Positions 1 to 6,356 of a DNA stretch of 7,750 nt are shown here, piece after piece (position 1 is the stretch's first letter; each line of letters opens with the position of its first letter). Source of the stretch: Balneolales bacterium (GTDB lineage Bacteria; Bacteroidota; Rhodothermia; Balneolales; Natronogracilivirgulaceae). The DNA is taken from positions 1 to 7,750 of the forward strand of contig SKIC01000023.1 in the NCBI GenBank assembly GCA_007116685.1, written 5' to 3'. The translations under genes were made by a program, and so were the position numbers. The notes beneath the pieces are model-generated. The model searched no databases and was not told the DNA's origin. It saw only the letters and a list, made by a program, of their open reading frames with translations.

Positions 1-38
1 AGTAAGACTAGAAAAAAAGTTTGTTTCAAGTGTTTCAT
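1..38 (-). CDS. 5' end of a secreted or membrane protein gene downstream of btuB (partial)
   Basis: An ATG (36-38 on the minus strand) lies three bases after the btuB stop codon and opens a frame that stays open to the window edge. It reads MKHLKQTFFLVL, a basic start followed by a hydrophobic stretch, which is what a signal peptide or lipoprotein leader looks like. The spacing implies it is the second gene of the riboswitch-controlled unit and is translated from the btuB message. In related bacteria, genes directly after btuB often encode surface or periplasmic cobalamin-uptake proteins, but only 12 codons are visible and the product cannot be named. A chance ORF of this length is possible. 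Confidence 0.55.
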   Translation of the reverse strand, partial: MKHLKQTFFLVL

Positions 39-41
39 AAA

Positions 42-1943
42 TTAGTAGTTATACGTTAGGGTTAGAGAAAATTCATGGTTTCGGGGAGGCATGGGATAAC
101 CGGAAATAATTTGATATTCGGCGTCTCCGACATTCAGCACTGTCCATCGTCCGGACAATTGTAGGCTTTGATAAGAATAACTGAATCCGGCTTGTGCCAT
201 TATCAGATTGTAGGAAGACAATGGCTCAAATGGACTGGAATGGTCTGCGGTGGTAAATCGCACATCGGGTTGCTCCCAACCAAAGCCGGCAAATAAAAAC
301 GACCATTGCGCATGAGCAAAAACCTTGTGATTGGTCAGCGGCACATAGGGCAATTGAAGTTCTTTCAGTTCGCCATTCACCAATCGCGGGCTCGTGGTTT
401 CGGTATAGGCAAAGGTATATGACAATGAGGTTTCAAACTTCCTGAATTGCCACGCTGTTCTGAGCAGAATCTCAGCTCCCCGGCTATTAATTTCTTCAAT
501 ATTTACCGGCGACCAAATTCCGGATGAACCGGGCTGCCATCGAATTCCATCCTCAAACCAAATTCTATACAAAGTACCTGAAGCAGATAGCGACAAACTC
601 TCAACTCTTTGTAAATAATGCAGACCGCTTTCCAACGACCAGGATTTTTCTGTTTTTAAATCAGGATTTCCGCCCGGCGTCCAATACAAATCATTCATTG
701 AAGGTACGGTAACGTTTCTTGCTCCCTGCCCTCTCAAGAATAGCCCATTTATAGGCGTTTCGTAATTTATGCCCATTGCACCAGTTAGATAATTATCTGT
801 TTCAGAATGAGCATCCCATCGTAGGGAAGGGAAAAATCGCACTTCTGGAAACGCCTTTATTTCGGAATGATGGAAAACGGAAAAAACAGTTTGGAAAGGT
901 TCTCCATGATAATTATTGGTCTCAACTTTGGTCCTGCTCCATTCGATTCCTGTGGAGAAAAATGCGAATTCATCCCAGGCATATTGATTAATCAGACGCC
1001 ACTTCGATTGCCTACTAATACTCTCGCTGTTAATGTTACTCCTTGGGTCACGATAATCTAATTGAACTCTGCTGGAAAAATGATTGAGTTGCCAACTTCC
1101 TTTGTCTGTGGCATAGTTTACGGATGAAATATTGTACCAGAAGATATCATCCTGCTCTGCTTGAGAAACCATGCCGGTAGCAGCTCCGGCTACTTCACTA
1201 AATTTTTCGCCGGCCCAAAACATGGAATTTATACGCCATCTCCCCTCATGCCAACCGGCGCCTATCAATCCATATTGTTGCTGATAGGCGTTATTTTGCC
1301 GTTCTTCATCTCTTTGACGAAGCATATTGAAATATGGAAAATTGTTTTCTGCTTCCTGTTGTAAACCACCAATTACGAGCCACCAGTTTTCGGTAGCATA
1401 TCCCGCTCTTGCTTCATAACCTCTCAAACCCCAATTTCCCTGCCGATGTGAAAATTCAACGAAATTTCTGGCTGTGTGTAATTCCATCTGAATTTGCCCG
1501 CCAACGCCACCGGTACCATAAGCAGAACTTCCGGCACCTGAAGTCATCGTTACAGAAGAGAACTGAGATACCGGAAACAGGCTTAAATCAGCCTGACCAA
1601 GCATGGCGTGATTCACCTGAAAACCATTTAGCACAAGCTGTGTTTGGCGGCCTCCAAATCCCCTGGATGAAACCGTATGCGAACCCGTACCATAACTTCT
1701 GACAAATACCGGACTGTGAAATCGTAATAAGTCAGCAATATTTCCACCGCTTACAGCAGATAAGGAAACAGAATCGATGCGAGTCATCATTACAGGCTGA
1801 AACTGCTGCACAACTTCCAAACCGGGTGCCCGAACCATAATTTCGTCCAGAAAAACGGTATCCTGCCGCACGATATCGTCAGAGAAAGTTGTACCCGGGG
1901 TTCCACTCACACCGAGCAACGTAAAAAAAATCAGTAAATACAT
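42..1943 (-). CDS. btuB: TonB-dependent outer membrane cobalamin receptor (BtuB-like)
   Basis: A 633-residue outer membrane receptor that should import vitamin B12 or other corrinoids using TonB energy; E. coli BtuB is of similar size (about 614). A short hydrophobic leader (residues 1-14) is followed by a TonB-box-like stretch DEIMV (33-37) and a plug domain to about residue 155, with the typical RGFGGRQTQLVLNG (94-107) and GSSAYGTGGVGGQI (138-151) motifs. The rest is rich in alternating aromatic and polar strands ending in EFSLTLTYNY, as expected for a 22-strand barrel with an aromatic C-terminus. Cobalamin specificity is inferred mainly from the cobalamin riboswitch in its leader; the protein alone would only say TonB-dependent receptor. 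The start is fixed by an in-frame TAA two codons upstream. Oddly, the leader has no basic residue before its hydrophobic core. No usable Shine-Dalgarno site is visible. Confidence 0.9.
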   Translation of the reverse strand: MYLLIFFTLLGVSGTPGTTFSDDIVRQDTVFLDEIMVRAPGLEVVQQFQPVMMTRIDSVSLSAVSGGNIADLLRFHSPVFVRSYGTGSHTVSSRGFGGRQTQLVLNGFQVNHAMLGQADLSLFPVSQFSSVTMTSGAGSSAYGTGGVGGQIQMELHTARNFVEFSHRQGNWGLRGYEARAGYATENWWLVIGGLQQEAENNFPYFNMLRQRDEERQNNAYQQQYGLIGAGWHEGRWRINSMFWAGEKFSEVAGAATGMVSQAEQDDIFWYNISSVNYATDKGSWQLNHFSSRVQLDYRDPRSNINSESISRQSKWRLINQYAWDEFAFFSTGIEWSRTKVETNNYHGEPFQTVFSVFHHSEIKAFPEVRFFPSLRWDAHSETDNYLTGAMGINYETPINGLFLRGQGARNVTVPSMNDLYWTPGGNPDLKTEKSWSLESGLHYLQRVESLSLSASGTLYRIWFEDGIRWQPGSSGIWSPVNIEEINSRGAEILLRTAWQFRKFETSLSYTFAYTETTSPRLVNGELKELQLPYVPLTNHKVFAHAQWSFLFAGFGWEQPDVRFTTADHSSPFEPLSSYNLIMAQAGFSYSYQSLQLSGRWTVLNVGDAEYQIISGYPMPPRNHEFSLTLTYNY

Positions 1944-1958
1944 GACTTATGCTACTGC

Positions 1959-1978
1959 AACCTCAATTCCCGAAGGTT
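1959..1978 (-). promoter_or_regulatory. Small hairpin between riboswitch and btuB start, possible expression platform
   Basis: On the minus strand AACCT (1974-1978) can pair with AGGTT (1959-1963) around a 10-base loop. It sits between the aptamer (ending near 1987) and the btuB ATG at 1943. No U-run follows it, so it is not an intrinsic terminator; if it acts, control of translation initiation would be the likely mode. The only purine-rich stretch, GAGG at 1961-1964, is 17 bases from the ATG, too far for a normal ribosome binding site. A five-pair stem can occur by chance. Confidence 0.3.
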
Positions 1979-1986
1979 TACGCATG

Positions 1987-2176
1987 TTACGTTCAGGCAG
2001 GTCTCCTGGCTTTTCCGTTTTTGATTCGCCTTCCCATTCCTTTTGTGCTCAGAACAGTGGCATTTATGAATCAAAACAAAGATTGATACCAATCCGGAAT
2101 TACAGTTGCGGGTACAGCTCCCGATTTCCACGGGATTCCCTTTTCATCATCTTCTCAGATGAACCCAAACACGTAA
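1987..2176 (-). promoter_or_regulatory. Cobalamin (adenosylcobalamin-type) riboswitch
   Basis: The minus strand carries the hallmark cobalamin aptamer elements in the right order: AAAAGGGAATCCCGTG (2129-2144), the stretch ending CCCGCAACTGTAA (2099-2111), the B12 box core GCCACTG (2055-2061), GGGAAGGCG (2028-2036) and AAGCCAGGAGACCTGCC (1996-2012). A closing P1 stem can be drawn between TTACGT (2171-2176) and ACGTAA (1987-1992). A nine-pair stem forms between TTTTGATTC (2068-2076) and GAATCAAAA (2019-2027), enclosing the GCCACTG element. This architecture matches the Rfam cobalamin family. It lies in the btuB leader 44 bases before the start codon, so cobalamin binding is expected to reduce receptor expression. 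Confidence 0.96.
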
Positions 2177-2189
2177 TTGTTTGAGTGGA

Positions 2190-2220
2190 ATAATAGGAGG
2201 ATTTTTTAGAAGTGCAAAAT
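2190..2220 (-). promoter_or_regulatory. Candidate promoter of the btuB riboswitch transcript
   Basis: On the minus strand TTGCAC (2212-2217) and TATTAT (2190-2195) are separated by 16 bases, a good housekeeping-sigma pair. Read the Bacteroidetes way, TTTG is 19 bases from TATTATTC, a partial match to the TAnnTTTG box. Transcription would start near 2183, just before the riboswitch P1 strand at 2176, which is where it should start. The call comes from sequence pattern and position only. Confidence 0.45.
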
Positions 2221-2519
2221 GAAAAAAATAGCCTCTAAATGAATGAATCTAAATCAAGTACACTTTTTTTGATTTTTGCTATGTCAATTTGAGTTTCAAG
2301 TAAACCAATAATGGTATCTTAAACAGACATGTTTTTTACTTTTGACTATTGATAGTAAAAAGTAAAGAAAAGATGAAATCATACCGATTTTTCAAATTTC
2401 AAACTACACTCATTAAATGCTTTGACAAAAGCATGGGGACTCCAATGGGGCACAATTTTGCATCCAGAACATTCATTTTCTTGGATGACTAAGCACCAGC
2501 CATTGCCCTGTCTCTTGAT
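2218..2519. other. Gene-poor AT-rich intergenic stretch, possibly with decayed coding sequence
   Basis: About 300 bases between the btuB promoter and the terminator of the next minus-strand gene hold no gene I can support. They contain an AT-rich inverted repeat (2332-2369) and several short overlapping open frames in 2373-2519. One on the plus strand starts at ATG 2373 and runs 39 codons. A second plus-strand frame has no start codon and ends at a stop near 2529. A minus-strand frame ends at a TGA near 2390; it reads fairly protein-like (for example NGWCLVIQENECSGCKIV) but has no start codon and enters through the terminator hairpin. None has a recognisable family. They may be remnants of a lost gene or chance. 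Confidence 0.4.
2332..2369. repeat. AT-rich near-perfect inverted repeat
   Basis: TTTACTTTTGACTAT (2335-2349) is the reverse complement of ATAGTAAAAAGTAAA (2352-2366) except for one position. Pairing extends outward over 2332-2334 with 2367-2369 if one G-U pair is allowed. The result is a hairpin of about 18 pairs with a very small loop. It lacks a GC-rich stem or adjacent clean U-run, so it is not a standard terminator. It could be a protein-binding site, the relic of a small mobile repeat, or a chance product of AT-rich DNA. Confidence 0.5.
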
Positions 2520-2558
2520 GGAAAAATAAAGACCCTCAAGGTTTAATAACCCTGAAGG
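2520..2558 (-). terminator. Intrinsic terminator of the PQQ-dehydrogenase-family gene
   Basis: On the minus strand CCTTCAGGGTT (2548-2558) pairs with AACCTTGAGGG (2533-2543) over 11 positions, two of them G-U, around the loop ATTA. The U-rich tail TCTTTATTTTT follows (2521-2531). It begins about 10 bases after the stop codon of the sugar dehydrogenase-like gene. The plus-strand side has no U-run, so it acts for the minus strand. Confidence 0.85.
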
Positions 2559-2568
2559 CCTGATATAC

Positions 2569-3750
2569 TTAATTTCCCGGGCTAACGCGATACAAAAAGC
2601 TTTCGCTTCTGTTATTCAATACATAAATATCTCCGGATGGAGCCTCACGCACGTCACGAATTCTGCCAATTTCCTGAAGTAATAATTCTTCAACGTGATA
2701 TACTTCATCAGTTCCCATAACCATTCGTAAAACTCGCTCAGCTCGTAATCCGCCGGCTAATAAATCACCTGACCAATTTGGAAAACGATCTGTGGTAACC
2801 ATCGTCAAACCAGATGGAGCTAAGGTTGGTAAAAATTCGTGAATTGGGTCAATCATACCTTCGCGCTGTCTTGCTTCAGAGGAAGGATAAACGCCCTGAG
2901 TACGGTAATCCCAACCTAAGGTAACAGTAGGCCAGCCGTAATTCAGACCGGCTTCAACTCTGTTCAGCTCATCACCACCTCTAGGACCATGCTCAGTTAC
3001 CCAAATTGTATTCGTTTCGGGACAAACAACCAATCCCTGAATGTTTCGGTGTCCGTAGCTAAAAATTTCAGGAAGAGCATCTTCGCGATCTACAAAAGGG
3101 TTATCTGATGGTACGCTTCCATCTGCATTTAAACGCAATAAAGTTCCTGCATGATCCATCAAATCCTGTGCCCTTGGAGGATTAGCACCGCGGTCACCAA
3201 TGCTCATTAATAGCTTACCATCGTTTGTCCAGGCGAGTTTTGAACCATAATGGCGGCCCGGCTGAGAATATCTATCCTGAACAAATAATTCTTCCACTTC
3301 CACAAGCTGATCTCCATCCAATTTTCCACGAATTAAAGCCGTTGCCGTTTCGTCATTACCATTTGGTTTGGAGTAGGCCAGATAAATCCAGCCTGTATTT
3401 TCGTAATCGTAATGAGGTAAGACTTCCATCAAGCCACCTTGACCTCTCGACTTGATTTCCGGTAAACCACCTATTTCTGTCATTTCTCCATATCGTACAT
3501 GTTGCAGTCTACCGGGACGCTCGGTAACTAAATAAGAGCCGTCGGGTAAAAAAGCTACAGCCCAGGGGATTTCAAATGGGCCGGCAACTTTTTCAACCGT
3601 AATGCGCTGATATTCTGTGCGCATATCCTTGCTATCCCAATCAGAACTTGAATTATCATTATTATAATCTGCGTTGACTTCAGGAGTACATGCTGATATA
3701 GCAAATCCCAAAAGCACAGAAGCAATAGAGAGATTTCTGAACTGTTTCAT
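2569..3750 (-). CDS. PQQ-dependent sugar dehydrogenase family lipoprotein (glucose/sorbosone dehydrogenase-like)
   Basis: A 393-residue six-bladed beta-propeller of the soluble aldose/glucose-sorbosone dehydrogenase family, which oxidises sugars with PQQ. Family motifs appear in order: PWAVAFLPDGSYLVTERPGR (62-81), GQGGLMEV (103-110), HYGSKLAW (167-174), SIGDRG (183-188), SYGHRNIQGL (231-240), EHGPRGGDELN (253-263), NYGWP (270-274) and APSGL (311-315). His167 and Arg235 align with the catalytic His and a PQQ-pocket Arg of soluble glucose dehydrogenase. I chose the ATG at 3748-3750 because it gives a lipoprotein signal, MKQFRNLSIASVLLGFAISA, with Cys21 as lipid anchor (lipobox ISAC). The longer frame begins at a TTG (3789) and would bury the signal. 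The protein is probably anchored facing the periplasm or cell surface. Substrate and real PQQ dependence cannot be read here. It is a single gene with its own terminator, divergent from the DinB-like gene. Confidence 0.88.
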   Translation of the reverse strand: MKQFRNLSIASVLLGFAISACTPEVNADYNNDNSSSDWDSKDMRTEYQRITVEKVAGPFEIPWAVAFLPDGSYLVTERPGRLQHVRYGEMTEIGGLPEIKSRGQGGLMEVLPHYDYENTGWIYLAYSKPNGNDETATALIRGKLDGDQLVEVEELFVQDRYSQPGRHYGSKLAWTNDGKLLMSIGDRGANPPRAQDLMDHAGTLLRLNADGSVPSDNPFVDREDALPEIFSYGHRNIQGLVVCPETNTIWVTEHGPRGGDELNRVEAGLNYGWPTVTLGWDYRTQGVYPSSEARQREGMIDPIHEFLPTLAPSGLTMVTTDRFPNWSGDLLAGGLRAERVLRMVMGTDEVYHVEELLLQEIGRIRDVREAPSGDIYVLNNRSESFLYRVSPGN

Positions 3751-3812
3751 AATCAATATTTGTTTGTTAAGTGACGTATCATCATGCAATTAGATACCAG
3801 ATAGTACATAAA

Positions 3813-3828
3813 ATCATTCCTGAATGAT
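3813..3828. promoter_or_regulatory. 16-bp palindrome in divergent intergenic region, possible operator
   Basis: ATCATTC, two spacer bases and GAATGAT form a perfect seven-base inverted repeat between the divergent sugar dehydrogenase-like gene (start 3750) and DinB-like gene (start 3909). A related half, AATGATT, recurs at 3832-3838. The 158-base region must hold promoters for both directions, so a dimeric regulator could act here. I see no convincing TAnnTTTG box for either gene, and no regulator gene is adjacent. Confidence 0.3.
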
Positions 3829-3908
3829 GTTAATGATTGTAACAACTCCTATTTTGCCAAGACTTTACCGTTTTTTATCACCACCCGATTCACTTAATTA
3901 AAGCCATA

Positions 3909-4361
3909 ATGACCGCTATCCACCAGCTACAAACTATCCGCAAAGTAATTGTAAAGTTAACCTCTGATCTCACTCCTGAGCAATTACTCTACATCCCCAC
4001 TGGATTTAAAAATAATATCCTTTGGAATATGGCTCACCTTGTAGTTACGCAGCAATTACTACATTATGGACTTTCGAATCAACCTATGTTGGTATCTGAT
4101 GATTTAGTTTCCGGGAACAGAAAGGGAAGTTCTCCATCTGATTGGGTGGAAACTCCTGATGTGGAAGAAATAAAAACTCAATTAGTATCGCTTCCTAAAG
4201 AATTGGAAAAAGATTATCAAAACGGACTTTTCTCCACCTTCACGGAATACCCAACTTCTGCAGGTATTACTCTAAAAACTATTGAAGATGCTATCATTTT
4301 CAATAACTTTCATGAAGGTCTGCACATGGGCACTATTATGGCCATGCGTAAATTAATCTAA
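3909..4361 (+). CDS. DinB-like four-helix metal-binding protein
   Basis: A 150-residue protein of the usual DinB/YfiT-like size. It opens with a helix typical of the family (residues 3-20). NMAHLVVTQQLL (40-51) supplies the first conserved histidine (His43), and FHEGLHMG (134-141) supplies His135 and His139 in the H-x3-H arrangement of the C-terminal helix; together these form the family's metal-binding triad. There is no signal peptide, so it is cytoplasmic. Members include damage-inducible proteins of unknown role and thiol transferases acting on bacillithiol or mycothiol; which applies here cannot be told. It is the first gene of a tight plus-strand cluster, 20 bases before the next start. 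No Shine-Dalgarno is seen before the ATG. Confidence 0.82.
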   Translation: MTAIHQLQTIRKVIVKLTSDLTPEQLLYIPTGFKNNILWNMAHLVVTQQLLHYGLSNQPMLVSDDLVSGNRKGSSPSDWVETPDVEEIKTQLVSLPKELEKDYQNGLFSTFTEYPTSAGITLKTIEDAIIFNNFHEGLHMGTIMAMRKLI

Positions 4362-4381
4362 GCAACTCTATTTTTTGTATT

Positions 4382-5905
4382 ATGAAGTTCCTATCTAGTT
4401 TTTTCCTCAATTGTCTATTATTCACCTCGGTATTTGCCCAGCCATACAAACTGGTTGTCCACAACATAGAAAACCTTTTTGATGCCGACGGTGTAGCTGT
4501 ATTCGATTCATACCAGCCTTTCGACGACAAGGGAAATCCTCAATACACCCCTGCGCATGTACTTACTAAAATACAAAACACGACCCGCCTATTGGCTCAC
4601 TACAATAACGGCATGGGCCCTGATATAATAATGATGGTGGAGATGGAAAGTGATTTTACACCTCTCCCGGATGGTGAAATCTGGGATTATCATGCTATAC
4701 TTGAAGAATATGCTGATGTCAGCATTGAATATATGCTTGGTGATGGATTTGATGAACGAATCAAGGATATGCCTTCCGAATTACTGCTATTGAAAGGTTT
4801 TGAGGATTATGGATTGACTGGATATGATTTGGCTGTTGCTTACGATCGAGATCGAAATCTTAGACCACGCCATGTCCAAAAAAATGTGACTTATTCACGC
4901 TTGCCAATCCAGCACGAGAAAACTCGAATACACCCGATAAACGACGCTCGTCCAATATTAGAGACTTGGATTGATGTACATGGCTATAATTTAATTCTCT
5001 TTAATAATCATTGGAAATCTCGTGCTTCAGATGCTGAAATGGAGAAAGTTCGTGTAGATAATGCCAAAGTTTTAAAAGCCCGTCTCGATGAATTGAGATC
5101 TGAAAAACCGCATGTGGATTTTGTTTTGGGTGGCGATTTCAACAGTGATTATCATCAATCTCACCGCTATCCTTATATGGAAGTAACTGCTGTAAATGAT
5201 ATTCTACGCTCAGTTGGGGACGAAAAGAAAGTTGCACAAGGGAATGCCGATGCTGTTTATAATTTATGGTATGAACACCCTATTGATCAGCGAGGTTCTG
5301 ATGTATTTCGTGGGAACTGGGGCACATTGATGCAGCTTATGATTAGTTCCGGAATGTATGACTACTATGGAGTACAATATGTTGACAATTCTTTTGATGT
5401 ACTTCGGATACCGGGTAAAAATGTCTACGCTAATAGTGGCGCCCCAAATCGTTGGTTTGATTTTGGTACTGGGGGAGGATATTCTGACCACTTACCAATA
5501 AGTATGAAATTTGATGTGGTTAGTTATGATAATCCAGACAAAATTATTGATCTGGTTAATCCAGGAAGTAACGATGATGAAGAATGGGAAGTAATTTCCA
5601 TTGATTACTCTATACCAGATTCTGAATACGTTTTTTTTCCTGAGGATTACGGAAATGAATCTATTAGGCAGACAGATTTTTTTAATCAGATTTTATATGT
5701 TAAAACTACTTTGAATGATGATTTTACCGTTACAGTGAATGACGAGACGTACTCATTATACTCTCCTACCTTTAATGTGCGAAGGGAATTGAGTTCAATT
5801 GCCGGTTCAGATGAACCCTTCATTTTTTTAGGTCGCCTCGGCACTTTTCGAGGAAATTGGCAGTTTGTAATCGAAGACATTTCGTATATAAACCCGGACT
5901 TATGA
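4382..5905 (+). CDS. Secreted endonuclease/exonuclease/phosphatase (EEP) fold protein with extra C-terminal domain
   Basis: A 507-residue exported hydrolase. A signal peptide (residues 1-19, cleavage after VFA) is followed by an EEP domain at about 22-378 with its signature residues: HNIENLFD (27-34, Asn28 for metal), VEMES (86-90, with Glu87 as the probable metal ligand), AYDRDRNL (153-160), NNHWKS (208-213, catalytic His210), GGDFNSD (250-256, Asp252 and Asn254) and YSDHLP (368-372 region, Asp369 and His370). All catalytic positions are kept, so it is probably an active DNase, phosphodiesterase or phosphatase in the periplasm or medium. After about residue 385 come an acidic linker and some 110 residues rich in beta strands ending GRLGTFRGNWQFVIEDISY, which may be an OB-like fold; this is an inference from pattern. 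Its TGA overlaps the next ATG. Substrate unknown. Confidence 0.87.
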   Translation: MKFLSSFFLNCLLFTSVFAQPYKLVVHNIENLFDADGVAVFDSYQPFDDKGNPQYTPAHVLTKIQNTTRLLAHYNNGMGPDIIMMVEMESDFTPLPDGEIWDYHAILEEYADVSIEYMLGDGFDERIKDMPSELLLLKGFEDYGLTGYDLAVAYDRDRNLRPRHVQKNVTYSRLPIQHEKTRIHPINDARPILETWIDVHGYNLILFNNHWKSRASDAEMEKVRVDNAKVLKARLDELRSEKPHVDFVLGGDFNSDYHQSHRYPYMEVTAVNDILRSVGDEKKVAQGNADAVYNLWYEHPIDQRGSDVFRGNWGTLMQLMISSGMYDYYGVQYVDNSFDVLRIPGKNVYANSGAPNRWFDFGTGGGYSDHLPISMKFDVVSYDNPDKIIDLVNPGSNDDEEWEVISIDYSIPDSEYVFFPEDYGNESIRQTDFFNQILYVKTTLNDDFTVTVNDETYSLYSPTFNVRRELSSIAGSDEPFIFLGRLGTFRGNWQFVIEDISYINPDL

Positions 5906-6333
5906 ATGCATCTTTTCATGAATTAATGGGCTTAGAAAACAACGGCATCATTTTATTTGATGGGGTTTGCAATCTGTGTAATAATAGCGTGGATTTTGTA
6001 ATCAGTCGGGACCCTGAGAGGTATTTCAGATATGCATCTTTGCAATCTGAATCCGGTGCCTATTATGTGCATAAATTCAAAATTGACACCCGCAAAGTGG
6101 ATTCGGTCCTGCTCGTTAAAAATGATAAAATCTATCAAAAATCTACGGCTGCTTTACGAATCGCCCGAAAACTTAAAAGTCCGGTAAAATTGCTCTATGT
6201 TTTTATTGTGGTACCTCCATTTATTCGGAACATCGTCTATGATTTCATTGCCAGAAACCGATACCGATGGTTCGGAAAACGAGAAACCTGCCGTTTGCCA
6301 ACCAACGAAGAACGTGATATGTTTTTACCCTAA
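5902..6333 (+). CDS. DCC family thiol-disulfide oxidoreductase (YuxK/DUF393-like)
   Basis: A 143-residue protein with the defining DxxCxxC motif in FDGVCNLCN (19-27: Asp20, Cys23, Cys26) and the family's later landmarks YASLQSE (near 49), VLLV, STAALRIARKL and the C-terminal RYRWFGKRETCRLP. The family is thioredoxin-like in predicted redox chemistry, but few members have known partners. I chose the ATG at 5902 because it overlaps the preceding stop as ATGA, a classic translational-coupling arrangement. A longer reading from 5857 would run 49 bases into the upstream gene; a start at 5926 (MGLENN) is also possible. It has no signal peptide. The hydrophobic stretch LLYVFIVVPPFI may associate with the membrane, as is common in this family. 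Confidence 0.88.
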   Translation: MNASFHELMGLENNGIILFDGVCNLCNNSVDFVISRDPERYFRYASLQSESGAYYVHKFKIDTRKVDSVLLVKNDKIYQKSTAALRIARKLKSPVKLLYVFIVVPPFIRNIVYDFIARNRYRWFGKRETCRLPTNEERDMFLP

Positions 6334-6356
6334 CCGAATGTAATCAACACTACTTT

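Noticed and set aside
524..1702. Several plus-strand ORFs of 60-97 codons inside btuB
   Set aside because: They are antisense to an intact receptor gene, overlap each other, and show no domain-like features.
2091..2104. Possible kissing pair between AATTCC in the aptamer (2096-2101) and GGAATT in the leader hairpin loop
   Set aside because: The aptamer copy does not fall in the loop expected to make the L5-L13 contact, and half of the six bases are self-complementary AATT, so chance is likely.
1942..2184. An 80-codon plus-strand ORF over the btuB leader
   Set aside because: It is antisense to the cobalamin riboswitch, whose conserved elements explain the sequence.
2373..2492. A 39-codon plus-strand ORF starting MKSYRFFKF
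   Set aside because: It has no ribosome binding site, no recognisable family, and other frames over the same DNA are equally open.
3751..3789. N-terminal extension of the sugar dehydrogenase-like protein from a TTG
   Set aside because: It would place 13 polar residues before a clear lipoprotein signal peptide; the internal ATG fits far better.
5857..5901. N-terminal extension of the DCC protein by 15 residues
   Set aside because: It overlaps the end of the EEP gene out of frame, while the ATG at 5902 makes a standard ATGA junction and precedes the conserved domain with normal length.
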